64,000 nucleotides of DNA from Teredinibacter sp. KSP-S5-2 (GCF_032773895.1 NZ_CP120416.1:4803001-4867000); one strand, 5' to 3'; counted from the first letter of the stretch, positions 55,665 to 64,000 are shown. The notes: generated from the sequence alone by a model not told the origin. Made by a program: numbers and translations.

Positions 55665-56740
55665 TGCTGTTTCCCTATACTCAAATACCTCACCGAATGC
55701 GCTACATGCATGGCTTTGTGGCCTATATTTTTGCCAAGGTCTGGTGTAAGGCGCCGACGGTGGAATACAGCCTGGATTTATTCAGCGGCATGCCAAAACT
55801 GTATGGGATTATGCAAGAGCTAGACCGACAAGACAAAGCCGGTAAAGAGGATGGCGCAGGCGCATTTTTTTACCGCCACGTGAACGATATTTTTAACGGT
55901 TTTAAAGCATTACCAGCGCCCGAAATAAAAACGCTTAAAAAACAATTTTTGGCAAATAACAATATTCAAGCCTTATGCGAAGGGCGTGCAAGCCCGGTGC
56001 GTTATTCTTCTTCGGCGCAAACGGAGTTGGATAAAAACATCAGGTGTTTTTTCTCTGAATTATATCGCCGCAGCTTTTTTAATTTGCGACTCGTTAAGGA
56101 TAGCATTGGGGCGGATTTGCATGACCATTACAATGATTTTGCCAGAGATAACGATTTACCCTGTTGCCCCTTCTGCGGCTTACAGCCAATGGACAACGAA
56201 TATGACCCCACACGGGAAGCCTACGACCACTACTTGCCCGCAAGTGTCTACCCATTTAATTCGGTCAATTTGAAGAACCTCGCCCCGGCCTGCCATAAAT
56301 GCAATACGCAATATAAAGGCGCAAAAGATCCTTTGTTAGATAAAGCGGGTAAACCTAAAAAAGCATTTTTTCCCTATTCTAAAGTGCGTTACGAGGTAGA
56401 AATTGCACTGCAATTTCTACCTGACGCTCAGTTACCAAAAACGCCTTCAGAATTGGAGGTTGAGCTAACCTGCCAAGGGTATGAGCAGGAACTGGATACT
56501 TGGAACAGGCTTTACAGCATTAAAGAGCGTTTATCGGCAAGGTGTTGCTCAAATGCGACAAGCAAGGCGTGGATGAACCGCATCAAAATTGAATGCCGTA
56601 ATTATCAACGCACACCTGAAGAGGCTTTAGAAGCAGAACTCATAACATGTGACGAGTCCCCCTGGACAGAAGCTTCGTTTTTAAAATCAGCATATCTAAA
56701 AGAGGCAGATAGGAAAGGGTTGTTAAGAATAGAAGACTGA
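55664..56740 (+). CDS. HNH endonuclease paired with the AAA ATPase
   Basis: A 358-residue protein with a zinc-supported HNH nuclease site: Cys168-x2-Cys171 (CPFCG), Asp188-His189 (DHYLP), Asn205 (LKNLAP), and Cys210-x2-Cys213-Asn214 (CHKCN), followed by Lys. The N-terminal 150 residues are helical and the last 120 have no known fold. The start codon overlaps the stop of the ATPase gene by 1 base (TAATG), so the two are made together, as in PtuA/PtuB of Septu. No promoter lies before it. The last gene of the island. Confidence 0.88.
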   Translation: MLFPYTQIPHRMRYMHGFVAYIFAKVWCKAPTVEYSLDLFSGMPKLYGIMQELDRQDKAGKEDGAGAFFYRHVNDIFNGFKALPAPEIKTLKKQFLANNNIQALCEGRASPVRYSSSAQTELDKNIRCFFSELYRRSFFNLRLVKDSIGADLHDHYNDFARDNDLPCCPFCGLQPMDNEYDPTREAYDHYLPASVYPFNSVNLKNLAPACHKCNTQYKGAKDPLLDKAGKPKKAFFPYSKVRYEVEIALQFLPDAQLPKTPSELEVELTCQGYEQELDTWNRLYSIKERLSARCCSNATSKAWMNRIKIECRNYQRTPEEALEAELITCDESPWTEASFLKSAYLKEADRKGLLRIED

Positions 56741-57565
56741 ATATCTCGTTACTGTACCAAATTCTTTGGTACCGACTGGGTAACACAAATACTCGACGAC
56801 TTGCTTTTGTTTTTTTTCGATCCCTCTAATCATGTCGCCTTCAATAATAAAGGATAAATATTATAGGTGTGGTTTTAGACAGCTTGCGCAAAGTTTCCTG
56901 ACCAAAAAATACGCTTAGTGACTGTTTACAAGATTTCAATTTCCCTAATTTAGGTAAATGTGTCAGTTTTTCAATGAATGGACATTTGGATAAGGCTTGG
57001 GTTTAATGACGAGTAGTAAAAAACGTTGTCTTTTTCCGGTTTGATAAGTTAAGTGTTTGAAATATAAGCGAAAACGGGTTCTCTTTGGGTGTGTAGGTGG
57101 TCGGGTGACGCCGGTTATGTGCTTAGATAACTCCTTCGTTCAGTCTACAACTCATATGGACTTCCATACTTGCTAATATATCTGGATTAATCATTTATGT
57201 TGTGAAAAATGTTCTAATCTTGTTGTGGACGAAATCTTGTCTAATATGTTTAATGAGAAATAGGATATTTCTGAATGACTAGGGGGAGAAAGCCTGATTC
57301 ATGCTCTAGCGTGTAATGAATAGGTTGCATTTGACCTTGCTGTGAACGCTCTCAGTGATAGGTATTCAGAATACGAGATTTCTAAAGAAATATATGAATT
57401 CTAAAGAATAAAAGAGCATTGGTTTGTTCTAGGTTGAGAACGGATTTACAAAAATAAGCCAAAGAATTATTTTCAGGTAATGATCAATAAAGTATGGTGT
57501 ATTGTTGAAACTATGCCTTGGAAGAAATAAAAATTTACAAGTAAGCAAACAACTAGGAGTTTAAG
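56741..57565. other. 825-base gap downstream of the defence island
   Basis: No gene, RNA or clear remnant is seen in either strand. It opens with an 8-pair hairpin (GTACCAAA / TTTGGTAC at 56754-56772) that lacks a T-run. The rest is AT-rich with T-runs near 56810. It may be the scar where the island was inserted. Confidence 0.5.
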
Positions 57566-57907
57566 ATGGAATATTTTATAGGCGCACTTAAGAAATACGC
57601 AGATTTTACCGGTAGAGCACGGCGTAAAGAATATTGGATGTTTGTTCTTTTCTATATAATTTTTTATGTGGTTTTATCTATAATCGACGGAATAATCGGT
57701 ATGGTGCTTTTATCTGCCATCTATTCACTAGCGTTATTGGTGCCAAGTATTAGTATCGCGGCAAGACGCTTGCACGATACGGGAAGAAGTGGTTGGTGGC
57801 AATTGATTGCTATTATTCCTCTTATTGGTGCCATCGTGCTAATCGTATTTTTGGTGCAGGACAGTCACGACAAAAATGAATATGGTGAAAATCCTAAGCT
57901 AGCGTAA
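57566..57907 (+). CDS. DUF805 family membrane protein
   Basis: A 113-residue inner-membrane protein of the DUF805 family. FTGRARRKEYWMF (residues 14-26) and AARRLHDTGRSGWW (near 66-79) are its two signature motifs, with membrane helices between (VLFYIIFYVVLSIIDGIIGMVLL, AIIPLIGAIVLIVFLV). Function is unknown. A good AGGAG lies 7 bases before the ATG. Only 100 bases separate it from the next gene, which may be co-transcribed. Confidence 0.9.
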   Translation: MEYFIGALKKYADFTGRARRKEYWMFVLFYIIFYVVLSIIDGIIGMVLLSAIYSLALLVPSISIAARRLHDTGRSGWWQLIAIIPLIGAIVLIVFLVQDSHDKNEYGENPKLA

Positions 57908-58007
57908 CAATTTATAAACGCAGGTGGATATGAGTATTCTTAATCTACCTGCGTTTTCTTCTGTCTATACCTCCCTTAAATGTAAAGCTCTTTGTTGGAA
58001 AAAACCA

Positions 58008-58421
58008 ATGGAACCGAGTTTTCGTTTCAGAAAATATCCTTATCTTAAATGCCTACTGTTCGTTTTGTTATTGTCTGCAAGTTGTGTAACCCACGCAGAG
58101 CAATGGGACTGTGTTAATGACTTTGAATCCCGTTGTAGCGAAGATTCTTGTCGCGTTTTTGAGAAAGACAATTTTACCCCGCTGAGTGTCAGTTTTAGTG
58201 ATGCCGGAAATGTTGATGTCTGTGCTTACAGTGGTTGCTGGCAAGGTAAAGGTGAAGTGCTTTCGAGCGAACCATTTCTTGTTATTGTCGGGGTTGGTTT
58301 AACCTGGAATAACCCTGCAATTGACAATAAAGAGAACCTGTTACTCAGTTTTAATCCAAAAACACATGTGGCTATGCTGAATATCAGTTCGTTTTATCTT
58401 CCAGTTATCTGTAATAAATAA
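58008..58421 (+). CDS. Small exported Cys-rich protein of unknown function
   Basis: A protein of about 137 residues with a signal segment (YLKCLLFVLLLSASCVTHAEQ, cleavage after HA). The mature part has seven cysteines (WDCVNDFESRCSEDSCRVF, VCAYSGCWQ, VICNK), which suggests periplasmic disulfides. No family is recognised. The frame is open from 57924, but the ATG at 58008 gives the best signal peptide; TTGGAA upstream is a weak site. Confidence 0.6.
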   Translation: MEPSFRFRKYPYLKCLLFVLLLSASCVTHAEQWDCVNDFESRCSEDSCRVFEKDNFTPLSVSFSDAGNVDVCAYSGCWQGKGEVLSSEPFLVIVGVGLTWNNPAIDNKENLLLSFNPKTHVAMLNISSFYLPVICNK

Positions 58422-58656
58422 ATCAGCCATATAAAAAGTTTTAACGTAATGTTTACTATCGATGGTGAATTGGTCGATATGGCCAGGATTTGAATTCTCT
58501 AATGCGTGCAATTTAAACGCTATGTCGGAGTTAGGTTGGGTATGCTATTGAAAGTGCTATGGACGTTCAGGCATCGCCCATAGCGTTGCGGGTATCTGGA
58601 AATGTAATCCAACTCCCGAAAGCAGAAATTCGACAAATCGAAATCAAACAATAGTT

Positions 58657-59193
58657 TTATTTCCGAGCCCCAACTGGAATCATTATGTGGGCATAGGGAG
58701 TGTCCTTCCACATCACATAAGGGCCACCGGTTGCGGGATCGGTTGGCAGAGAATTTAAAAGCTCTTCGTCTGGTGTGATAATCATTAAATGGGGCCCTTC
58801 TTTTATCCATTGATTATCAGGAGTCTGCTTTTGAGCATAAGGGTCTATATTACTGGCTCCTTCATCGCCGGCAAGCATATAGGAAATACCAATAGTTTTT
58901 GCCTTGAATGGTTTTTTGTTCATCCATGCATCGGCCCATGCAAGCCAGGATTTATCCATACACATTGGCGCCTTACCTTGTAACTGGGGCGGGGTTGGAA
59001 AACAAGTATAATGACTTGTTCCTTTCTGTAGAACGTTATTGTTCCAGTCAAGCACGGTCACTTTATTTCTGAGGGTTGGGGGTGCTGCGCTCAGCGCATC
59101 CTTCAATAGATTTCGAGAGTGATCATCAGCATAGACATTGGGAAAACTGCCAATGGCGAACAATAGTGCAATAACAAATAGCATAGGTTTCAT
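58657..59193 (-). CDS. Exported protein of unknown function (178 aa)
   Basis: A secreted or periplasmic protein with a signal peptide (MLFVIALLFAIGSFPNVYAD; cleavage after YA). The mature part has YTCFPTPPQ and APMCMDKSW (two Cys) and later ISYMLAGDEGASNIDP and GPYVMWKDTPYAHIMIPVG. It reads like a compact conserved domain, but I cannot name it. A strong site GGAGGG lies 6 bases before the ATG. It is convergent with the Cys-rich gene and stands alone on this strand. Confidence 0.72.
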   Translation of the reverse strand: MKPMLFVIALLFAIGSFPNVYADDHSRNLLKDALSAAPPTLRNKVTVLDWNNNVLQKGTSHYTCFPTPPQLQGKAPMCMDKSWLAWADAWMNKKPFKAKTIGISYMLAGDEGASNIDPYAQKQTPDNQWIKEGPHLMIITPDEELLNSLPTDPATGGPYVMWKDTPYAHIMIPVGARK

Positions 59194-59371
59194 GGATATC
59201 CCTCCACGTGGTATATAGGGTTAAGTGTATTCACCACCTCAGGTCGCATTAATCATCCATGAACAATTATCTGTAACAGATATCGTCTATGTGGCTATAT
59301 ATGTCAAAGACCAATAGGAATCGAAAACATCTGTTCAAATAACAGGAACTGATAAAAGAAAACCGGGAACA

Positions 59372-59775
59372 ATGATTCAGATACTCAGCGGAATAATAAT
59401 GAAATTTGTGTGTGTATTGGGTTTGCTATTGCTTTCAGCTGCAACTCTGGCAAAAGAGCCTATTGATGTCGTGAATGAGAGAATCGATGCGCACAATAAG
59501 TATGATTTAGATCGCTTTCTGGCAACCTATGCTGACGAAGTGAAGGTGTATGATTATCCGAATGTTCAACTTGGTTCGGGAGGGAAGGAACGCTTAAGAA
59601 AAATATTCGGTCCATTGTTCAATGACAAAAGTGTTCAAACCACTGTTCATAGCCAAATGACAACTATGTGGTCAATAGAGAAACCGTGGTTAGAGAAGGA
59701 AAATCATCGGAATACATTTTCATATACGAAGTGAAAAATGGCCTAATTGCTAGCGTAAGATTTATCGTCGATTAA
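59372..59775 (+). pseudogene. NTF2-like exported protein, split by a frameshift
   Basis: An exported SnoaL/NTF2-like protein whose reading frame breaks near 59660. Frame one, starting at ATG 59372 (or 59399, MKFVCVLGLLLLS), gives a signal peptide and NERIDAHNKYDLDRFLATYADEVKVYDYPN, then reads into unrelated codons and stops at 59734. Another frame continues the family's usual C-terminal strands (VVREG, YIFIYEVKNGLIASVRFIVD) and stops at 59775. Adding one A near ATGACAACTATG would give MTNYVVNRE and join the two. It is either a real single-base deletion or a sequencing error. Confidence 0.75.
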
Positions 59776-59800
59776 ATCAATCTTTCTAAGTTTTTGCGCA

Positions 59801-60292
59801 ATGAAAAATACCCTTTTAATAGATAGGAAACTTAAGTTGAATAGTCTCGGGATTTATATGCTGGTATTGCTGAGTATGACCATAGGTGTCTCTTTGGTTT
59901 CTCAGGCGGGAGTGAACTCGCAATTGCGTCAGTACCTTGGTAGCCCGATTCAAGCTGCATTTATATCGTTTTTAATTGGCACGATCATTTTGGGTGTGCT
60001 GGCGACTATGCAGGGGCGAGAGTGGTTTAAAAACGGCGTATTGTCCTCAATCCCCTGGTGGGCGTGGTTGGGCGGTTTATTGGGTGCGTTTAATATCGCC
60101 CTATCTATTTATCTTGCACCGAAACTTGGTGCCGTTGCTTTAACGGTCTCGGTATTGTGTGGCCAGGTAATCGCTTCTTCGATATTTGATTATCACGGTT
60201 GGTTAGGTTATCCCAAAATTGATATTACCTGGAATAGGTGCTTTGGTATTGCTTTGATCATGTTGGGTGTCGTGTTTATCACAAGAAAATAA
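59801..60292 (+). CDS. YdcZ/DUF606-type membrane transporter
   Basis: A four-to-five-helix inner-membrane protein of the drug/metabolite transporter superfamily (DUF606/YdcZ type), 163 residues. Helices: YMLVLLSMTIGVSLVSQ, AAFISFLIGTIILGVLA, WWAWLGGLLGAFNIALSIYL, GAVALTVSVLCGQVIASS, CFGIALIMLGVVFIT. The LSIYLAPKLG and LCGQVIAS segments are typical. The substrate is unknown. The chosen ATG has no good ribosome site; a start at the Met of MLVLLSM (59858) is possible. Confidence 0.82.
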   Translation: MKNTLLIDRKLKLNSLGIYMLVLLSMTIGVSLVSQAGVNSQLRQYLGSPIQAAFISFLIGTIILGVLATMQGREWFKNGVLSSIPWWAWLGGLLGAFNIALSIYLAPKLGAVALTVSVLCGQVIASSIFDYHGWLGYPKIDITWNRCFGIALIMLGVVFITRK

Positions 60293-60372
60293 TTGTTTGT
60301 CTGATGCCGGGTGAAGAGTGGTATATTCTCCGCCTTTCGTATTGTCGATAACTCGAGCGTATTAGGAAAAAT

Positions 60373-60918
60373 ATGATCAAGAAAAATATTACAAACGCAG
60401 CAATTTTCCTGCTTTGTTCCGCTTTCTGTTTTAATCCTGCCTGGTCATCTACAGTGACGGATACGTTTATTGGTTCTGTATTGGATAGTAAGCTTCCTAC
60501 GGTCCTCCACGAGGAGTTGGGGCGAAAGTGGCAGTACGGGACATACGACCTGACGATTCTCAAACGGGGTGCGCCTCAGATAAATAGTGGCAGTGTTTCG
60601 CTCAATGGTCGACTGCCGGTCAAGGTTAAGCTTCGTGGCAAAATTCAGCAGGACTTGGCGTTAGTCAAGGTAGAGCTGAACTGCCAATCGGAATTTGATA
60701 CTACAGGTTCCATCTTATTAACTCCGCAAACAACAGCGGATGGCTACGTTGCTTCGGTTGACCTGGAGTTCCCAATTCCCGATGCATTGTTGAATTGTGA
60801 AGGTGTGCAACTGAATATCGCGCAGGAACTGAGAAAAATAGTGCAAAAAGAAAAACCCAAAGTAGAGCGGGATTTGGAGAAGGATATCAATCAGTTTCTC
60901 CGCGAGTTGGGTGTCTGA
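60373..60918 (+). CDS. Periplasmic protein of unknown function (181 aa)
   Basis: An exported protein with a signal peptide (AAIFLLCSAFCFNPAWSS; cleavage after WSS or WS). The mature part is beta-rich (VKVKLRGKIQQDLALVKVEL, CQSEFDTTGSILL) and has two Cys that could pair. It ends with a charged helix (KIVQKEKPKVERDLEKDI). No family is recognised. AGGA lies 6 bases before the ATG. It is convergent with the antiporter gene. Confidence 0.68.
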   Translation: MIKKNITNAAIFLLCSAFCFNPAWSSTVTDTFIGSVLDSKLPTVLHEELGRKWQYGTYDLTILKRGAPQINSGSVSLNGRLPVKVKLRGKIQQDLALVKVELNCQSEFDTTGSILLTPQTTADGYVASVDLEFPIPDALLNCEGVQLNIAQELRKIVQKEKPKVERDLEKDINQFLRELGV

Positions 60919-60927
60919 TAAATAGTG

Positions 60928-60957
60928 AATAGATTACTGCGATAGCGGTAATCTATT
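60928..60957. terminator. Bidirectional hairpin between convergent genes
   Basis: AATAGATTACTGC / GCGGTAATCTATT forms a 13-pair stem (one T-G pair) with a GATA loop, between the periplasmic gene and the antiporter gene. T-runs are weak on both strands. Confidence 0.65.
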
Positions 60958-60971
60958 ACTGTTCGATAATC

Positions 60972-62804
60972 TTAGGACGAAGTGGTTTTCTGTTGTTCTG
61001 CGTGGCAGGTGTTAATTGCTTCCTGCTCCTTTCTATCGTTTTGCAGCACTTGTTTTAGGTCATCCATTCGTTGCCTTACGGCAACACCATAGCTTTGATC
61101 GTCACCCCAGAGTTCGGATAGGACTTTGATGGATTCTTCGTCATGTGCGGTAAAAAGTTTTCCAGCTCGCTCGGACAATGCCGGAGAGTTACCTAAAATC
61201 TGCAAAGCCTGAACGCCAAGATGAATTGCCGAGTCGAAGGTTTCCCGCCGAATTCCGGCAATATTCATGCGCATCAGTTCATAAGTGTGGCGGCGGTCAA
61301 TGGCACGAGCAAGAATTTTTAAATCAGGGAAATGTTGCTGTGCCATTTTAATTATATCGAGTGATTTATCCGGCTCATCTACGGCAACAACCAATAGCTT
61401 CGCCTCTTCTGCGCCGGCCGCTTCCAAAAGGTCTCGTCTGGCTGCGTCACCGTAAAATACTTTGCTGCCAAAACGGCGTAATAAATCGATTTGGCTTGGG
61501 CTGTGGTCGAGAATCGTCAGGTTATATCCTTGCGCCGAGAGCAACCGACCAACTATCTGACCAAAGCGGCCGTAACCGGCTATGATCACTTCACCTTGGG
61601 AATCAATAGTGTCTGCTTCCCGGTTATTCACCTGGCTAGTCGTCCCAAAATAACGCTCGTGTAGCATCAGCATTAAGGGTGAACTGACCATGGATAAGGC
61701 CACAATAACGGTGACCGTACTACCCAGGTCCGTGTTAAAAATACCGAGTTGGGTACTCATTGAAACCAGAACAAAAGCAAACTCTCCGCCTTGCGCCAAT
61801 GCAACAGTAAACAGAGCGCCCTGATTTTGTGGGAATTTAAACAAGAAAGATAAGAGTGCGAGTACCGCACCTTTAATAAGGACAAGCGCTAAAACGCCTA
61901 AACCAATGGTTAGTGGGGTGTCGATTAGCAGTTGAAAATCGATTCCCGCACCAACGGTAATAAAAAATAGTCCAAGCAATAACCCTTTAAAAGGCTCTAT
62001 ATCCACCTCCAGTTCATGGCGAAATTCGCTCTCTGCCAAAACAACGCCAGCGAGGAACGCACCAAGAGCCGGTGACAGGCCAACGGTTTTCATCAGCGCT
62101 TCGATCGCAACCACAATAAGCAATGACAAAGCAGTAAACACTTCGCGTAAGCGGGAGCTTGCGACAAAACGGAAAATGGGTGCGGCAATGTATTTACCGC
62201 CTACAACAATAAAGGCAACCGTGGCGACGGTGACAACTACTTGCCAGTGAATTGCCAGGTGGCTCATCAAGCCGCCACCATGCACATTGCTAGCCTCCTG
62301 AACGGCGAGCAGTGGTAATAGGGCGAGAATGGGGATAACTGCGATATCCTGAAACAGTAACACTGAGAAAACGCTTTGCCCGGTTTGTGTTTTTAGTACA
62401 CCCCGTTCGGCTAACGATTGGAGCACAATTGCAGTCGAAGAAAGCGCTAATGCTAATCCAAGGGCTATTAAGGTTTGCCAGCCATAATCGGTTAGCCAGA
62501 ATAAACTGAGCGCAATTGCGATACTCGTCAGAACTACCTGAGAACCGCCAAGCCCTAATATCGGTCGTCGCATTTGCCATAGCCTGTTTGGGCGAAGTTC
62601 CAGGCCGATTAAAAACAGCATCATAACCACGCCAAACTCAGCAAAGTGCATCACTTCTGTTTGGTCGCCAACCAAGCCTAATACAAACGGGCCAATCGCG
62701 ACCCCGGCCATGAGATAGCCTAATACCGAGCCTAATCCTAATCGTTTAGCAATGGGCACGGATATTACGGCGGCACAGAGGTAGATAAGCGCACTAATCA
62801 GCAT
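60972..62804 (-). CDS. KefB/KefC-type K+/H+ antiporter
   Basis: A CPA2-family cation/proton antiporter of 610 residues. The N-terminal 12-helix part covers about residues 1-385 (LGSVLGYLMAGVAIGPF, GVVMMLFLIGLELRP, LGLALALSSTAIVLQSL, LGAFLAGVVLAESEFRHELE, QGGEFAFVLVSM). A TrkA-N/RCK nucleotide-binding domain follows from about 406 (VIIAGYGRFGQIVGRLL and DAARRDLLEAAGAEEAKLLVV). E. coli Kef proteins release K+ when glutathione adducts bind; whether this one does is unknown, and no KefF/G partner is next to it. GGAAG precedes the ATG. Confidence 0.9.
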   Translation of the reverse strand: MLISALIYLCAAVISVPIAKRLGLGSVLGYLMAGVAIGPFVLGLVGDQTEVMHFAEFGVVMMLFLIGLELRPNRLWQMRRPILGLGGSQVVLTSIAIALSLFWLTDYGWQTLIALGLALALSSTAIVLQSLAERGVLKTQTGQSVFSVLLFQDIAVIPILALLPLLAVQEASNVHGGGLMSHLAIHWQVVVTVATVAFIVVGGKYIAAPIFRFVASSRLREVFTALSLLIVVAIEALMKTVGLSPALGAFLAGVVLAESEFRHELEVDIEPFKGLLLGLFFITVGAGIDFQLLIDTPLTIGLGVLALVLIKGAVLALLSFLFKFPQNQGALFTVALAQGGEFAFVLVSMSTQLGIFNTDLGSTVTVIVALSMVSSPLMLMLHERYFGTTSQVNNREADTIDSQGEVIIAGYGRFGQIVGRLLSAQGYNLTILDHSPSQIDLLRRFGSKVFYGDAARRDLLEAAGAEEAKLLVVAVDEPDKSLDIIKMAQQHFPDLKILARAIDRRHTYELMRMNIAGIRRETFDSAIHLGVQALQILGNSPALSERAGKLFTAHDEESIKVLSELWGDDQSYGVAVRQRMDDLKQVLQNDRKEQEAINTCHAEQQKTTSS

Positions 62805-63185
62805 GGGTTTCTTCCTAATTGTATAAATATGTAAAATTTCGAGCGTTGTAATTACGCTACTTTATTCACGCTAATATAATTTAGCAGTCGGTGTTATGTC
62901 TTCAAGTTCCAATCTTTGGCATAGCATTTCTCATACGCAAAAGGTTTAATCTGTGATGTGGATTACAAAAAAGTACAGGTGTCTCCTTTTTGTCAGAGAA
63001 AAACTGGTTGATGTGGCAAAGTAATATACTCTTCGGCTTATTATCTCTCTCATTCATCGTGGTGAATAAACAATGAGTAGAAGAAAACAGCCGGTAGCGG
63101 GAAAATGGTTGCGATAAAAAATATTGGATTATGCCCGCCGGTTGCCCTTAAAGACAAAAATAAAACGCGATTTGGACAAGTTACC
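62805..63185. other. Divergent promoter region between the antiporter and pldA
   Basis: This 381-base stretch has a TATAAT at 62875 with no good -35 box, a CRP-like site at 62952, and no gene that I can support. Confidence 0.5.
62952..62967. promoter_or_regulatory. CRP-like site upstream of pldA
   Basis: TGTGATGTGGATTACA matches TGTGA-N6-TCACA with a single change in the second half. It is 218 bases before the chosen pldA start and 147 bases upstream of the antiporter start. Confidence 0.35.
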
Positions 63186-64000
63186 ATGCACTATGTAGAC
63201 AGTAATTGTATAACGTTTAGGTTAAGAATTTTTGGCTATCTGATGGTTGGAGTTATAGGCAGTTTTTGCAGCTTGGTCAGTGCCTCCGAAGATGTATTGG
63301 ATGACCGGGTAAATGCGGAAATAGCTTCATTAAATAACGCGTTTATTATTACGCAGCATGCCAATAATTATGTATTGCCGTACACTGTTATGGATGAACC
63401 GAACCAGGAGCCTTACCTGCCATTCGGTGAAAATTTTTTGCAAAAAGAGGAAGCTAAATATCAGATCAGCATGAAGGCGCCAATATATAATCGTCGGGCA
63501 ACGGAACTTGAAGGTTTGTATTTTGCGTTTACCGCTAAATCCTGGTGGCAGGTATACAGTTCTGAAACCTCAAGGCCATTTCGGGAAACCAATTATGAAC
63601 CCGAGTTGTTCTATAGCTGGTATCCGGAAAAACGATATTGGGATTCGGAATGGTTAATGCTAAGGCTTGGGCTAAATCACCAATCAAATGGCGAATCCAG
63701 TTCTTGGTCCCGAAGTTGGAATCGGGTATTTGTCAGTGCGATGGCAGAAAATAGCTATGGGTTTGGTTCCTTGCGTTTGTGGTATCGCATTCCCGAAGAC
63801 AAAAAAGAAACACCAGATGCCCCAAAAGGCGATGACAATCCGGATATTGAACACTACCTGGGGCACTTTGAATTGCGATTGGGAACAAAATTCAAAGAAG
63901 CCAAAATGACTATGATGATGAGAAACAATTTAAGAACAGAAAATAATCGTGGCTATATGGAATTAAACTTTGCTTACCCTATAAACAAACGTTTTGACTT
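63186..64000 (+). CDS. pldA: Outer membrane phospholipase A1, 3' end outside the window
   Basis: Outer-membrane beta-barrel enzyme that hydrolyses phospholipids in the outer leaflet. The frame is open to the window's right edge, so only the first 271 residues are seen. A signal peptide covers about residues 10-35 (FGYLMVGVIGSFCSLVSA). The catalytic triad fits: His165 and Ser167 in NHQSNG and Asn179 in SRSWNR, with the same spacing (0, +2, +14) as His142, Ser144 and Asn156 of E. coli OmpLA. The ATG at 63186 follows GGACAAG; an in-frame ATG at 63105 would add 27 residues. Confidence 0.92.
   Translation, partial: MHYVDSNCITFRLRIFGYLMVGVIGSFCSLVSASEDVLDDRVNAEIASLNNAFIITQHANNYVLPYTVMDEPNQEPYLPFGENFLQKEEAKYQISMKAPIYNRRATELEGLYFAFTAKSWWQVYSSETSRPFRETNYEPELFYSWYPEKRYWDSEWLMLRLGLNHQSNGESSSWSRSWNRVFVSAMAENSYGFGSLRLWYRIPEDKKETPDAPKGDDNPDIEHYLGHFELRLGTKFKEAKMTMMMRNNLRTENNRGYMELNFAYPINKRFD

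Noticed and set aside
58520-58810. 96-residue minus-strand frame overlapping the 178-residue secreted gene
   Set aside because: Arg-rich, in a different frame of a well-supported gene with a signal peptide and a strong ribosome binding site.

Overview
The window looks like chromosome of a gammaproteobacterium, probably a marine one of the Cellvibrionales type. I infer this from Pseudomonas-like gene blocks (chpABC; nudE-cysQ next to yrfG-hslR-hslO, then pckA), an E. coli-like tolC / nudF-yqiB-cpdA-yqiA-parE block, a full set of menaquinone genes, two PEP-CTERM surface proteins and a base composition that looks moderate by eye. The genus cannot be fixed from the sequence alone.

Layout. 1-7.1 kb: the end of a type IV pilus chemosensory operon: a giant multi-Hpt CheA hybrid kinase (ChpA, open at the left edge, carrying an 18-copy hexanucleotide repeat), a ChpB methylesterase and a ChpC CheW-like protein. 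7.2-10.6 kb: stress and housekeeping genes (hslO, hslR, yrfG, nudE, cysQ). 10.8-15.4 kb: small proteins, a PEP-CTERM protein, pckA with an FNR/ANR-like site upstream, and a lipoprotein. 15.7-21.6 kb: tex, an NTF2-like protein, a second PEP-CTERM protein, a DUF2846 lipoprotein, and a pair made of an ArsI/CadI-like dioxygenase and a SigZ-like sigma factor. 21.7-30.8 kb, minus strand: a stand-alone trpB, the thioesterase menI, then the menF-D-H-B-C-E run that carries chorismate to DHNA-CoA. 31-37.5 kb: a flavin reductase divergent from its LysR neighbour across a perfect dyad, a PilZ protein, a CWC protein, divergent metE/metR, and small proteins. 37.7-41.7 kb: a possible small RNA, an RlaP-like nucleotidyltransferase, a secreted protein and tolC. 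41.9-46.5 kb: nudF-yqiB-cpdA-yqiA-parE.

46.8-56.7 kb: a six-gene defence island placed directly after parE: hsdR, a KilA-N protein, hsdM, hsdS with a C-terminal extension, an ABC/OLD-like AAA ATPase and an HNH endonuclease. The last four genes are joined by start/stop overlaps, so a Septu-like ATPase/nuclease pair appears translationally coupled to a type I restriction-modification system. This is the best candidate for an unusual system in the window. An 825-base stretch with no gene follows.

57.5-64 kb: small membrane and secreted proteins, one NTF2-like gene broken by a frameshift, a KefC-type K+/H+ antiporter, and the start of phospholipase A1 (pldA), which runs off the right edge. No rRNA, tRNA, insertion sequence or CRISPR array was seen.
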